Assembly (NCBI GenBank): GCA_035760965.1
Contig: DASTRY010000100.1
Location: 59,551 to 123,550 of the forward strand
Length of the DNA: 64,000 nt
Direction: 5' to 3'
Source of the DNA: JADGHX01 sp035760965
GTDB lineage: Bacteria; Pseudomonadota; Gammaproteobacteria; Steroidobacterales; Steroidobacteraceae
Shown here: positions 8,198 to 16,002 of the stretch, piece after piece
How the letters are laid out: every line of letters starts with the position of its first letter
Position numbering within the stretch: the first letter of the stretch is position 1
Notes under the pieces: generated by a model
Told to the model about the DNA's origin: nothing
Seen by the model: the letters and a program-made list of their open reading frames with translations, nothing else
Database searches by the model: none
Program-made: the position numbers and the translations under genes

Positions 8198-10622
8198 TCA
8201 ACGACACCGCGCGCGGCTCGGCGAGGCGGGTCTGTGCGTTCAGCGTCCCCTGCAACACCTGGTAGTAGTAGAACTTGTCGGAGAGGTTCGTGACGGCGAG
8301 CGTCGCGGACCAATCGCTCTTCGGCGCCTGGTAGGCAATCTGCGCGTTCCACAATGAGTACGGCTTGATCACGTAGATCGGCAGCGGCGGGCGCAGCTGC
8401 GAGGACGGGTCGTAGTCCTGCTGCGACTGCCAGCTCCAATCGAGACGCGGTGTGAAAGTGCCGATCGACGTCTGGAGGTCGTACGACACGTCGCCGTGCA
8501 TGTTCCACTTCGGCTGGCGGTGATTGCCCGCGTACACGTAGCCCGGCTGGCCCACGGTCTTGATGCCGGAAATGAACTTGTTGTAGCCGCCGGTCAAGTC
8601 GATGCGCAGATGATCGAGCGGCAGCGCCGTGATCTCCCACTCGGCGCCCTGCACCTTCGCCGGGATGCCGAAGTTCTGGAAGTACTGCACGTTGCCGGTG
8701 TTGGGCGCGAATTGCTGGCACGCGGAGGCGCTCGCAAACCAGGTCGCCTTGGGGCCCGGCTCGCCGACGCACTCGAAGCCTTGCACGGCCTGCGCGAGCG
8801 ACTTGTAGTCCGTGTAGAAGATGTCGAAGTTCGTTCGCAGGCGCCGGTTGAACAGCTCAGTCTTCACACCGACTTCGTACGAGACCAGGTCTTCGGCAGC
8901 GGTCGGTGCCACCTGACGCGAGGTGTTGACGATCGTCGTGAGACCCGGCGGGCGCGAGCCGGTGGCGGCCGACGCGTAGACCATGACGTCGTCGTTGATC
9001 TTGTAATCGGTCGATAGCAGCCAGTCCACGCGGTTCTGCGAGGACTCGACGGGATCTGTGATCACGAGCGTCGGCGGGTTGTTGATGGTGATCGCGATCG
9101 TGCCGTCCGTGTAGCGCGCGCCGCCCGACACGCGCCACTTGTCCGTGAGGTTGTAATCGAGATGGAAGAAGGCCGATTGCGAGTGGTCGGTCCCCCGGAC
9201 GATCGATTGCTGGCTCACGGTCAGGAAGTTGATCGAGTTCTTCTGATAGCCCGTGAGGCGCAGCATGTAGGCGCCGGCGACCCAGTTCAGCTTGCTGAAG
9301 AGCGTGCCATCGAAGCGCAGCTCGCCGGAGCTCTGGTGATCGTAGTTCTCGAAGTGCGAGACGACATAGCCGAGGGGCGACTGGTCGCCGTTCTGCGTGA
9401 ACGCGTTGCTGTAGTCCGTGTAGGCGCCGATCGCGGTCAGGCGCACGTTGTCCGAGATCTCGTAGTGCACCTTGGCGGAATAAAGCGAATGGTCCGCGCT
9501 CTTGCCGCGGTCGAAGCAGAAGCCGTTCGGATTCAGGTTGATGTTCGGGCGGCAGTTCGTGGCGTAGGTCGCATAGCCGTCGGTCCCCGGCGGCGCCGAG
9601 AAACGGCTGTCGAGCTGGATGCCGAACGCGTCGCGAACCGCGATGTTGTAGGTCTCGACCAGCGCGTTGGTGATGTTCGGGATGGCGTTCGGCTGGTACG
9701 ACAAGGCGACTTCAGGTGTTTCCTCGTCGCGCTCGGTGCGCTTGCGGGCAGCGAGGATGACGTCGAGCTTCTCGTTCGGCCGCCACCGCAGCTTCGCCTG
9801 CGCGACCTGGTGGTTGATGCCGCCGAGATGTCCGAGGATGCAATCGCGCGCCGCCACGTCCGGCTGCGAGAGCGGAAGGGATCCCGCGAGCTGCGGCGTG
9901 CCGAGCTTGTTCATCTCGCAGGTGAAATCGAGGCGATCGGCGAAACCGTCCTGCCGCACATAGTCGCCGGACACGCGCAAGGCGAGCGTTTCCGTCAGCC
10001 CGAGATCGTAGGCGCCGCTCGCATGCGTCAGGTTGCGCGAGCCGCGGCCGTAGGAGAGATAGCCCGAGCCATCGCCGAGAGGATCCTTGGTGTAGATCTT
10101 GATGGCGCCGCCGATGCTGGCATTGCCGGAGAGGGTGCTCTGCGGACCGCGGTTCACCTCGATGTGGTCGACGTCGAGGAGGTCGAGCTCGGAACCGGCG
10201 GCGGTCGCGTGGTACACCTCGTCGGTGTAGATGCCGACGGCGGGTGGCACGGCGAGGCTCGACGATTCTCCCTGGATGACGCCGCGCATTCTGAGCTTGG
10301 GCGTGCCGGCGGATTGCGAGTCGCCGGGCACGGTCAGCAGGTTCGGCACCACCGCGCCGAGCCTGCCGATGTTGGTGACGTTCGCGGCTTTGAGCTGCAC
10401 ATCCGTCTGCGCCGTGATGGCCATCGGCGTCTCCTGGATGTTCTCGCGGATGTAGCGGCTCGTGACCGTGACCGTCTCGATCTTGTCCGCATCGGCTGTC
10501 GGTGCTTCTGCCGCCTGGGCGCGCGTCGTTCCCGGCGCTGCCGCCAGAGCTGCAACACAGGTGCCTGCCAGCAGGCGCCAGCCCGTGCTCGACGACAACC
10601 GCTGTCCCCCTCTGAGTTTCAT
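8178..10622 (-). CDS. TonB-dependent outer-membrane receptor
   Basis: 814 residues. ATG 10622 is preferred over the longer reading to 10646 because GGAGGGGG lies about 8 bases upstream. Signal peptide ends near TTRAQAAE; a TonB-box-like sequence (IETVTVTSRYI) and plug domain (PNLLTVPG, VDHIEVNRGPQSTL) follow, then a long beta-barrel ending in LNVRRDF, with the terminal aromatic residue needed for barrel assembly. It resembles the large group of receptors used by oligotrophic proteobacteria for organic substrates more than classical siderophore receptors. First gene of the leftward operon; divergent from the NHL gene. Confidence 0.88.
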   Translation of the reverse strand: MKLRGGQRLSSSTGWRLLAGTCVAALAAAPGTTRAQAAEAPTADADKIETVTVTSRYIRENIQETPMAITAQTDVQLKAANVTNIGRLGAVVPNLLTVPGDSQSAGTPKLRMRGVIQGESSSLAVPPAVGIYTDEVYHATAAGSELDLLDVDHIEVNRGPQSTLSGNASIGGAIKIYTKDPLGDGSGYLSYGRGSRNLTHASGAYDLGLTETLALRVSGDYVRQDGFADRLDFTCEMNKLGTPQLAGSLPLSQPDVAARDCILGHLGGINHQVAQAKLRWRPNEKLDVILAARKRTERDEETPEVALSYQPNAIPNITNALVETYNIAVRDAFGIQLDSRFSAPPGTDGYATYATNCRPNINLNPNGFCFDRGKSADHSLYSAKVHYEISDNVRLTAIGAYTDYSNAFTQNGDQSPLGYVVSHFENYDHQSSGELRFDGTLFSKLNWVAGAYMLRLTGYQKNSINFLTVSQQSIVRGTDHSQSAFFHLDYNLTDKWRVSGGARYTDGTIAITINNPPTLVITDPVESSQNRVDWLLSTDYKINDDVMVYASAATGSRPPGLTTIVNTSRQVAPTAAEDLVSYEVGVKTELFNRRLRTNFDIFYTDYKSLAQAVQGFECVGEPGPKATWFASASACQQFAPNTGNVQYFQNFGIPAKVQGAEWEITALPLDHLRIDLTGGYNKFISGIKTVGQPGYVYAGNHRQPKWNMHGDVSYDLQTSIGTFTPRLDWSWQSQQDYDPSSQLRPPLPIYVIKPYSLWNAQIAYQAPKSDWSATLAVTNLSDKFYYYQVLQGTLNAQTRLAEPRAVSLNVRRDF

Positions 10623-10685
10623 TCTTCGCCCCCTCCGGTTGCGCATCCCTACTTGTTCTGAGTCCGTACGGTGATCGCGACCATA

Positions 10686-10714
10686 TAGGTAACACGATAA
10701 CTATATCGCGTCAA
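10686..10714 (-). promoter_or_regulatory. Candidate promoter of the TonB receptor operon
   Basis: On the minus strand TTGACG (10714-10709) is followed after 17 bases by TACCTA (10691-10686), an acceptable -35/-10 pair. The shared 17-bp motif at 10690-10706 fills the spacer, a position where a repressor would block RNA polymerase. The -10 match is weak. Confidence 0.45.
10690..10706 (+). promoter_or_regulatory. Candidate operator, copy 1 (TAACACGATAACTATAT)
   Basis: 17-base element found again at 10768-10784 with 4 differences (TAAYAYGATAACKATAT). Here it is also flanked by a small dyad (ATATAG at 10683-10688 region with CTATAT at its right end). It is AT-rich against a GC-rich background and sits in the TonB operon promoter. 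Confidence 0.55.
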
Positions 10715-10746
10715 CGCGCGGGGCAATTCAGCATGTCAAGGCGGGT

Positions 10747-10776
10747 TTGTTCGAGTCAGCGCATACCTAATATGAT
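10747..10776 (+). promoter_or_regulatory. Candidate promoter of the NHL-repeat gene, leaderless
   Basis: TTGTTC (10747-10752), an 18-base spacer and TATGAT (10771-10776) form a plausible -35/-10 pair. The ATG begins only 7 bases after the -10 box and there is no Shine-Dalgarno sequence, so the transcript would start at or very near the start codon. Confidence 0.5.
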
Positions 10777-10784
10777 AACGATAT
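10768..10784 (+). promoter_or_regulatory. Candidate operator, copy 2 (TAATATGATAACGATAT)
   Basis: Second copy of the 17-base motif, same orientation, 78 bases from copy 1. It covers the -10 box and the first two bases of the start codon of the NHL gene, a classic repressor position. No regulator gene lies next to it. Confidence 0.55.
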
Positions 10785-11805
10785 GAAGATCGACGCAGTG
10801 CGCTTCGAGCTCGTTCCGGACTGGGAATGCTGTCCGGCGGATGCGGCCTGTCAGCACGAGGACGTGGCCGCCGTCGCCTGCGATTCGCACGATCGCGTCT
10901 ACCTGCACACGCGCAACGGCGACCGGGTGAGCGTGTACGCCGAGGACGGCAAGTTCATCGGTGCTTGGGGGGACGGTGTGTTCAACAACGCACACGGCAT
11001 CACCATCGCCAACGACATCGTCTACGCCACGGACAACGCTGACAGCGTGGTTCGCAAGTTCGATCTGGAAGGCAAGCTGTTGATGACGCTCGGCACGCCG
11101 GGCGTGACGTCGGACACCGGCTACGGCAAGCGCCGCGGGCCCTACCGGATCCATCACAACGAAACGGTGGAGCGCGCGGCAGGCCCGTTCAACAGCTGCT
11201 GCAATGTCGCCATCGCCCGCAACGGGGACATCTTCGTTGCAGATGGCTACGGCAATGCGCGCATCCATCACTTCACGCCGCAGGGCAAGCTCGTCAACTC
11301 CTGGGGTGAGGTGGGCACCGGTCCCGGGCAGTTCCATCTGCCGCACGGGCTTGCGCTCGACCACGACGAGAACGTCATCGTTTGCGACCGCGAGAACGAC
11401 CGGCTGCAATTCTTCGATCGCAACGGGCGCTATCTCTACACGTGGACCGACGTGCGCCGCCCGACGCACGCGGTCGTGGACGAGGACGGGCTCATCTACG
11501 TCACCGAGCTCTGGCGCCCGCTCGAGCCCGGCCAGGGCTCCTTCGTGCACGGCTACGCGGACCGCGATCTGCCCGGGCGCGTCACCGTGTTCCGCAAGGA
11601 CGGCAAGATCGTCGCGCGCTTCGGCGACGATTCCGAGCGGCGCGCCGCGCCGGGCAATTTCATCGCGCCGCACGGCATTGCCCTCGATTCGCGCGGCAAT
11701 CTGTACGTGAGTGAAGTGTCGGGCACGTTCGGCGCCCGCACGGGGCGCATGCCCTGGGAGCTCACGCGCAATCACCAGATTCAGAAGTTCGTGCGGGTCG
11801 GTTAG
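10783..11805 (+). CDS. NHL-repeat beta-propeller protein
   Basis: 340 residues. ATG 10783 is the first possible start: an in-frame TAA lies at 10768-10770 and there is no ribosome-binding site. The protein is built from repeated NHL blades (for example DRVYLHTRNGDRVSVYAEDG, NARIHHFTPQGKLVNSWG, GPGQFHLPHGLALD, DRLQFFDRNGRYLYTW), about six, as in the peptidyl-alpha-hydroxyglycine lyase-like and SMP-30-like propellers. No signal peptide is visible. It is divergent from the TonB receptor and shares its operator motif, so it probably belongs to the same substrate pathway; the reaction is unknown. Confidence 0.75.
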   Translation: MKIDAVRFELVPDWECCPADAACQHEDVAAVACDSHDRVYLHTRNGDRVSVYAEDGKFIGAWGDGVFNNAHGITIANDIVYATDNADSVVRKFDLEGKLLMTLGTPGVTSDTGYGKRRGPYRIHHNETVERAAGPFNSCCNVAIARNGDIFVADGYGNARIHHFTPQGKLVNSWGEVGTGPGQFHLPHGLALDHDENVIVCDRENDRLQFFDRNGRYLYTWTDVRRPTHAVVDEDGLIYVTELWRPLEPGQGSFVHGYADRDLPGRVTVFRKDGKIVARFGDDSERRAAPGNFIAPHGIALDSRGNLYVSEVSGTFGARTGRMPWELTRNHQIQKFVRVG

Positions 11806-12040
11806 CGCGCGAGCCGCCCGCGATCGGAACGAAAGGCGGCCGGCGCCGCGCCCGCAAGCACTGCCACGGTCAAGCAGGGAATCGAAGGGCGCCCATCTGC
11901 ACAGGCGTGACGCTTTGTGTGCGCCAACGATTTGCAGGCTGCCGAGCCACCCGCCGTGCTGTAAGCGGGTCGGGATCTCGTAGGCGATGCGGCTGATCAC
12001 TGAGCCGCCGAGACCCTCTCGCGGGCCGAACCTGGGCGGG

Positions 12041-12069
12041 CGGAACGAAGATTCCGCATGTTCGTTCCG
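12041..12069. repeat. 9-bp inverted repeat upstream of the EmrA-like gene
   Basis: CGGAACGAA (12041-12049) and TTCGTTCCG (12061-12069) are perfect inverted arms 11 bases apart, ending 8 bases before the ATG at 12078. It could be an operator or an RNA hairpin that hides the start region. The rest of 11806-12077 shows no gene. Confidence 0.6.
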
Positions 12070-12077
12070 TTCTCGCA

Positions 12078-13130
12078 ATGGACGTTGCGTCCACACAGCG
12101 CCAGCGCATCCGCCGAGCGGCAGCGGCACTCGCACCTCGCGTGGCGTGGCGTCGGATCGTAAAGTGGGGCCTCATCGCCGCACTCGTGATCATCGCGACC
12201 GTCGTGAGCCTTCATTACTGGCACTTGAGCCAAGCCTTTGAGAGCACGAACGACGCGTACGTGAACGCCGACACCACGCAAATCGCAGCGCAGGTCGCCG
12301 GGCCCGTGCTGCACGTGTACGTGCGCGACCAACAGCACGTGCGTGCAGGCAACTTGCTGTTCGACGTCGATCCCGAGCCGTTTCGAGTCGCACTCGATGC
12401 AGCCGAGGCCAATTTGCGGCTCGCGCGGCAGTCCGTCGGCGAGCAGGAGGCGGCCGTGACGGCGGCGCGTGCGCTGCTCGCGCAACGGATCGCCGAGTTG
12501 CGTAACGCGCAGTCGAACGAGCGCCGCACGCGCAACTTGATCAAGCAAGGGTTCCTCTCCGAACAGAGTGCCGAGGCCACGCAGACCGCTGCGGCGACTG
12601 CGGCGGCGGCCGTGCAAGCGGCACGCGCAAGTCTCGCGCAGGCGATCAGCGCGCTGGGCGAGAGTGGGCAGCAGAACGCCGCGATTCGCGCGGCGGAGGC
12701 GCGGGTACGACAAGCGGAGCTCGACCTCACGCACACGCGAGTGCTTGCGCCCACATCCGGCACCATCGCGAATCTCAAGTTGCGGCCGGGTAGCCCGGTG
12801 CAGCCGCTGGTTCCCGTCTTCTCGATCGTCAGCGATCAGGGCTACTGGGTCGATGCCAATTTCAAGGAGACGCAGCTCAGCCGTCTGCGACCCGGCCAGT
12901 CGGCCAGGATCCGCGTGGACATGTATCCGCGGCATCCATTCAACGGCCACGTCGTGAGCTTGAGCGGCGGTAGCGGTACCGCGTTCTCGCTCTTGCCGCC
13001 GGAGAATGCCACGGGCAACTGGGTGAAAGTTACGCAGCGCGTGCCGGTGCGCGTGCAGATCACCGATCCGGACCCGGCGCATCCGCTCCGCATCGGCACG
13101 ACCGCGACCGTGCGCGTCGCCGTGCGCTGA
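12078..13130 (+). CDS. HlyD/EmrA-family membrane fusion protein
   Basis: 350 residues: short cytoplasmic N-terminus, one membrane anchor (about 34-52, WGLIAALVIIATVVSLHYW), then a lipoyl-type domain (STNDAYVNADTTQIAAQVAG), a long Ala/Glu/Arg-rich coiled-coil hairpin and the return half (TRVLAPTSGTIANLKLRPG). This is the EmrA type of periplasmic adaptor for a DHA2 pump. With the MFS gene at 13581 it forms an EmrAB-like system for export of hydrophobic compounds. No outer-membrane channel gene is nearby, so a TolC elsewhere is likely. No strong ribosome-binding site precedes the ATG. Confidence 0.85.
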   Translation: MDVASTQRQRIRRAAAALAPRVAWRRIVKWGLIAALVIIATVVSLHYWHLSQAFESTNDAYVNADTTQIAAQVAGPVLHVYVRDQQHVRAGNLLFDVDPEPFRVALDAAEANLRLARQSVGEQEAAVTAARALLAQRIAELRNAQSNERRTRNLIKQGFLSEQSAEATQTAAATAAAAVQAARASLAQAISALGESGQQNAAIRAAEARVRQAELDLTHTRVLAPTSGTIANLKLRPGSPVQPLVPVFSIVSDQGYWVDANFKETQLSRLRPGQSARIRVDMYPRHPFNGHVVSLSGGSGTAFSLLPPENATGNWVKVTQRVPVRVQITDPDPAHPLRIGTTATVRVAVR

Positions 13131-13137
13131 TTAACCC

Positions 13138-13584
13138 ATGTATCGCCGCATCCTCCTCTGTTACGACGGCACGGCGGAAGGGCGCAAGGCGCTGCGCGAG
13201 GGCGCGGAAGTGGCGATCGCGATGCGCGCGGAAACCTTTCTGCTCGCGATTTGCCGCGAGATGCTGGCGAGCACGATTCCCGAAGGCGTGACGCCCGAGC
13301 TCATGAGCTGCCGGGAGAGCACGGCGAGCTCGCTGCTGCAGGAGGGCGTCGAGAAGCTGCGCGCGCACGGCCTCGCGGCGGAGGGCGAGCTGGTCATCGG
13401 CGATCCCATCGTCGAGATCCCGGCGGCGGCGAAGCGTTTGCGGCCCGATCTCATCGTCGTCGGCCATCGCGCGCGCGGCCGGCTCGCGCGTTGGTGGAGC
13501 GATTCGCCGCAGCAGACGCTGCTCGATCTCGTCTCCTGCAGCATCCTCGTCTGCAGCAACGCTTTGCCCGACGAGCAAGGATGA
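13138..13584 (+). CDS. Universal stress protein (UspA family), single domain
   Basis: 148 residues. The N-terminal YRRILLCYDGTAEGRKAL strand-loop-helix and the C-terminal PDLIVVGHRARGRLARWWSDS nucleotide-binding loop place it in the UspA fold. The usual G-x2-G-x9-G-S/T ATP motif is altered: after VVGHRARGRL the sequence continues ARWWSDSPQQTLL, so binding may differ. It sits between the adaptor and pump genes (7 bases from the first, ATGA overlap with the second), so it is made together with the efflux system. Confidence 0.8.
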   Translation: MYRRILLCYDGTAEGRKALREGAEVAIAMRAETFLLAICREMLASTIPEGVTPELMSCRESTASSLLQEGVEKLRAHGLAAEGELVIGDPIVEIPAAAKRLRPDLIVVGHRARGRLARWWSDSPQQTLLDLVSCSILVCSNALPDEQG

Positions 13585-15116
13585 ACACCGTCGCGGCAGC
13601 CGTGCCGGCGGAAGCGCCGCCGGTCTCGCGCCTCTTCATCACGCTCGCCGTGATGTCTGCCGCGCTGATGCAAGTGCTCGACACCACGATCGTCAACGTG
13701 GCGCTGCCGCACATGCAAGGCGAGCTCGGCGCGACCTCGGATCAGATCAGCTGGGTGCTGACGAGCTATCTCGTCTCGTCCGCGATCTGCATGCCGCTCA
13801 CGGGCTACCTCTCCGACGTGCTCGGCCGCAAGCGCTTCCTCATCATGAGCATCGCCGGGTTCGTCATCGCCTCAGCGCTCTGCGGCCTCTCGCAAAGCCT
13901 CGTGCAGATCGTCGGCTTCCGGCTGCTGCAGGGCGTGTTCGGCGCCTCGCTCGTGCCGCTCTCGCAAGCCATCATGGCGGACGCCTATCCCGTGCACGAG
14001 CGCGGCAAGGCGATGTCGCTATGGGGGCTCGGCGTGATGGTCGGTCCGGTGCTCGGCCCGACGCTCGGCGGCTGGCTCACGGACATCTCGAGCTGGCGGT
14101 GGACCTTCTACATCAACGTGCCGGTCGGCATTCTCTCGCTGTTCCTTGCCTACCAATTCGTGCCGGACACCGAGCGCAAGGCGCGGCGCGTCGACTGGGT
14201 CGGCTTCGCGCTGCTCTCCACCGGTATCGCGGGCCTGCAGTATTTCCTCGACCGCGGCAATCAGCAGGACTGGTTCAGCGCGCGCGACATCCAGGTCTCC
14301 GCCGTGCTCGGCGCGCTCGGGCTGGCGACGTTCATCTGGTACGCGTGGAGGCGGCCCGGCCGTGCGGTGCTCGACATTCACATTTTCAGGGACCGGAATT
14401 TCGCCACGGCGTGCCTCCTGATGCTCGGCATGGGCATCGGCCTGTTCGGCGGGCTCGTCGTGCAGCCCATCCTGCTCGAGCGCTTGCTGAATTATCCGAT
14501 CGTCACCGCAGGGCTCGTGATGGCGCCCCGCGGCCTGGCGACGGCGCTCGCGATGCTCGCTGTCGGGCGACTCGTTGGCCGGGTGGACGCGCGCGTGCTC
14601 ATCGCGATCGGCATCGTCATCAGCGCCGTCGGCACATACGCGATGACGTTTTACTCATTGGACATCAGCCCCAAGTGGATCATCGGCCCGATGTTCCTGC
14701 AGGGCATCGGGCTCGGGATGATCTTCGTCCCGCTCTCGACACTCGCGTACGCGACGCTCGATCGGCAACGAAGTGCGGAGGCAGCCGGCATCTACAGCCT
14801 GGTGCGCACGATGGGAGGTGCCATCGGCATCTCGGTGGTGACCACTGCGTTGACGCGCCTCACGCAGGTTCTCTGGAACCAGCTGGGCGGCCACATCAAC
14901 CCATACAATCCCGCGCTGCAGGGATACTTCGATCGCTTGCATCTGCCCCCGACGGACCCGCATGCGATCGCGATCCTCGCACAACGGCTCGCCCTCCAGG
15001 CGGAGATCACCGCAATGCTCGACGTCTTCGAGTTGATCACGTGGAGCTTTATCCTGATGCTTCCGCTACTGTTCCTGCTGCGAAGGCGCCGCACGCAAGA
15101 GAACGTGCCGGCCTGA
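13581..15116 (+). CDS. DHA2-family MFS drug efflux pump (EmrB/QacA-like)
   Basis: 511 residues. ATG 13581 overlaps the usp stop (ATGA). Fourteen hydrophobic segments are expected; visible DHA2 signatures are LDTTIVNVALPHMQGELGA in helix 1, YLSDVLGRKRFL after helix 2 and GVMVGPVLGPTLGGWLTD in helix 5 (antiporter motif). It should use the proton gradient to drive substrate out through the HlyD partner at 12078. The C-terminus is basic and cytoplasmic. Confidence 0.88.
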   Translation: MNTVAAAVPAEAPPVSRLFITLAVMSAALMQVLDTTIVNVALPHMQGELGATSDQISWVLTSYLVSSAICMPLTGYLSDVLGRKRFLIMSIAGFVIASALCGLSQSLVQIVGFRLLQGVFGASLVPLSQAIMADAYPVHERGKAMSLWGLGVMVGPVLGPTLGGWLTDISSWRWTFYINVPVGILSLFLAYQFVPDTERKARRVDWVGFALLSTGIAGLQYFLDRGNQQDWFSARDIQVSAVLGALGLATFIWYAWRRPGRAVLDIHIFRDRNFATACLLMLGMGIGLFGGLVVQPILLERLLNYPIVTAGLVMAPRGLATALAMLAVGRLVGRVDARVLIAIGIVISAVGTYAMTFYSLDISPKWIIGPMFLQGIGLGMIFVPLSTLAYATLDRQRSAEAAGIYSLVRTMGGAIGISVVTTALTRLTQVLWNQLGGHINPYNPALQGYFDRLHLPPTDPHAIAILAQRLALQAEITAMLDVFELITWSFILMLPLLFLLRRRRTQENVPA

Positions 15117-15192
15117 GAGGGAGAATGTCCGTGAAGCCGTACGGCGTCGTCGAGCTGCGTTACACCATGTTGCTGCCGGAGGCTTAGCGCTC

Positions 15193-15999
15193 ATGGACCT
15201 GGGACTTGCGGGGCGTGCCGCGCTCGTGACGGGCGCGAGCAAGGGAATCGGTAAGGCGATCGCGCTGGGCCTGGCCGAGGAGGGCGTGCGTGTCGCGCTG
15301 CTCGCGCGCACGGCGTCCGTGCTGGAGCAGACAGCGCATGAGATTCATGCCGCGACGGGCGTGAGCGTTCTGGCGCTGCCGACGGACATACGCGATGCGT
15401 CGGCGGTGGCCGCCGCCGTGCAGAAAGCGTACGAGCAACTCGGCCCGGTGCACATTCTCGTGAACAACGCTGGTGGTCCGATCAAGCGACCGGAGCGCCA
15501 GATCACCTGGCCCGATGCGGATTGGCGCGACGACGTCGAGACCAAGACGCTCGGCATGCTGCGCGTAACGCAGTCGATGATCCCGCACATGCCTACGGAT
15601 GGCACCGGCCGGATCATCAACGTGAGCGGCATCGCCGGTTCGAGTGTCCTCACGTCCGCGCTCACTCACGGTTTGAACAACGCTGCGATGAATCACGTGA
15701 CGGCATATCTGGCAGCGGACCTCGCGCGTGCGCGCATCACGGTGAATGCCGTCATCCCCGGGCTCATCGCCACGGAGTGGCGCGAAGGCTGGGCGGCTGC
15801 CGCGAGTCGGCAGCGTGGGATCTCGCAGCAGCAGTTCCTGGACGAGACCTGTCGCGACTGGGGCATCATCGCCGGCCGCTGGGGAACGATGCGCGAAGTG
15901 GCCGACGCGGTCGTGTTCCTTGCATCCGACCGCGCGGCCTATATCAACGGCGCGAAGCTCACCGTCGATGGGGGATATACGCTCAATGTGCGCGGCTGA
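15193..15999 (+). CDS. SDR-fold protein with non-canonical active site
   Basis: 268 residues. The NAD(P) half is normal: TGASKGIG near residues 13-20 and NNAG near 93-96, and the fold continues to the usual VDGGYTLN end. The catalytic residues are not. Aligned to FabG-type SDRs, the Ser-Tyr-x3-Lys set reads Gly (IINVSGIAG), His (THGLNN) and Asn at the Tyr and Lys positions; the spacing of 13 residues from Gly to His is kept. It may be a distinct SDR subgroup with another mechanism or a binding protein. It begins 76 bases after the emrB-like gene; that short interval has no other gene. Confidence 0.75.
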   Translation: MDLGLAGRAALVTGASKGIGKAIALGLAEEGVRVALLARTASVLEQTAHEIHAATGVSVLALPTDIRDASAVAAAVQKAYEQLGPVHILVNNAGGPIKRPERQITWPDADWRDDVETKTLGMLRVTQSMIPHMPTDGTGRIINVSGIAGSSVLTSALTHGLNNAAMNHVTAYLAADLARARITVNAVIPGLIATEWREGWAAAASRQRGISQQQFLDETCRDWGIIAGRWGTMREVADAVVFLASDRAAYINGAKLTVDGGYTLNVRG

Positions 16000-16002
16000 G
16001 CG

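Noticed and set aside
5825..8293. An 822-codon open frame on the plus strand
   Set aside because: It lies opposite well-supported minus-strand genes and has the Arg/Glu/His-rich composition of GC-rich antisense frames.
9162..10661. A 499-codon plus-strand frame opposite the first TonB receptor
   Set aside because: No domain or plausible composition; it is a shadow of the receptor gene.
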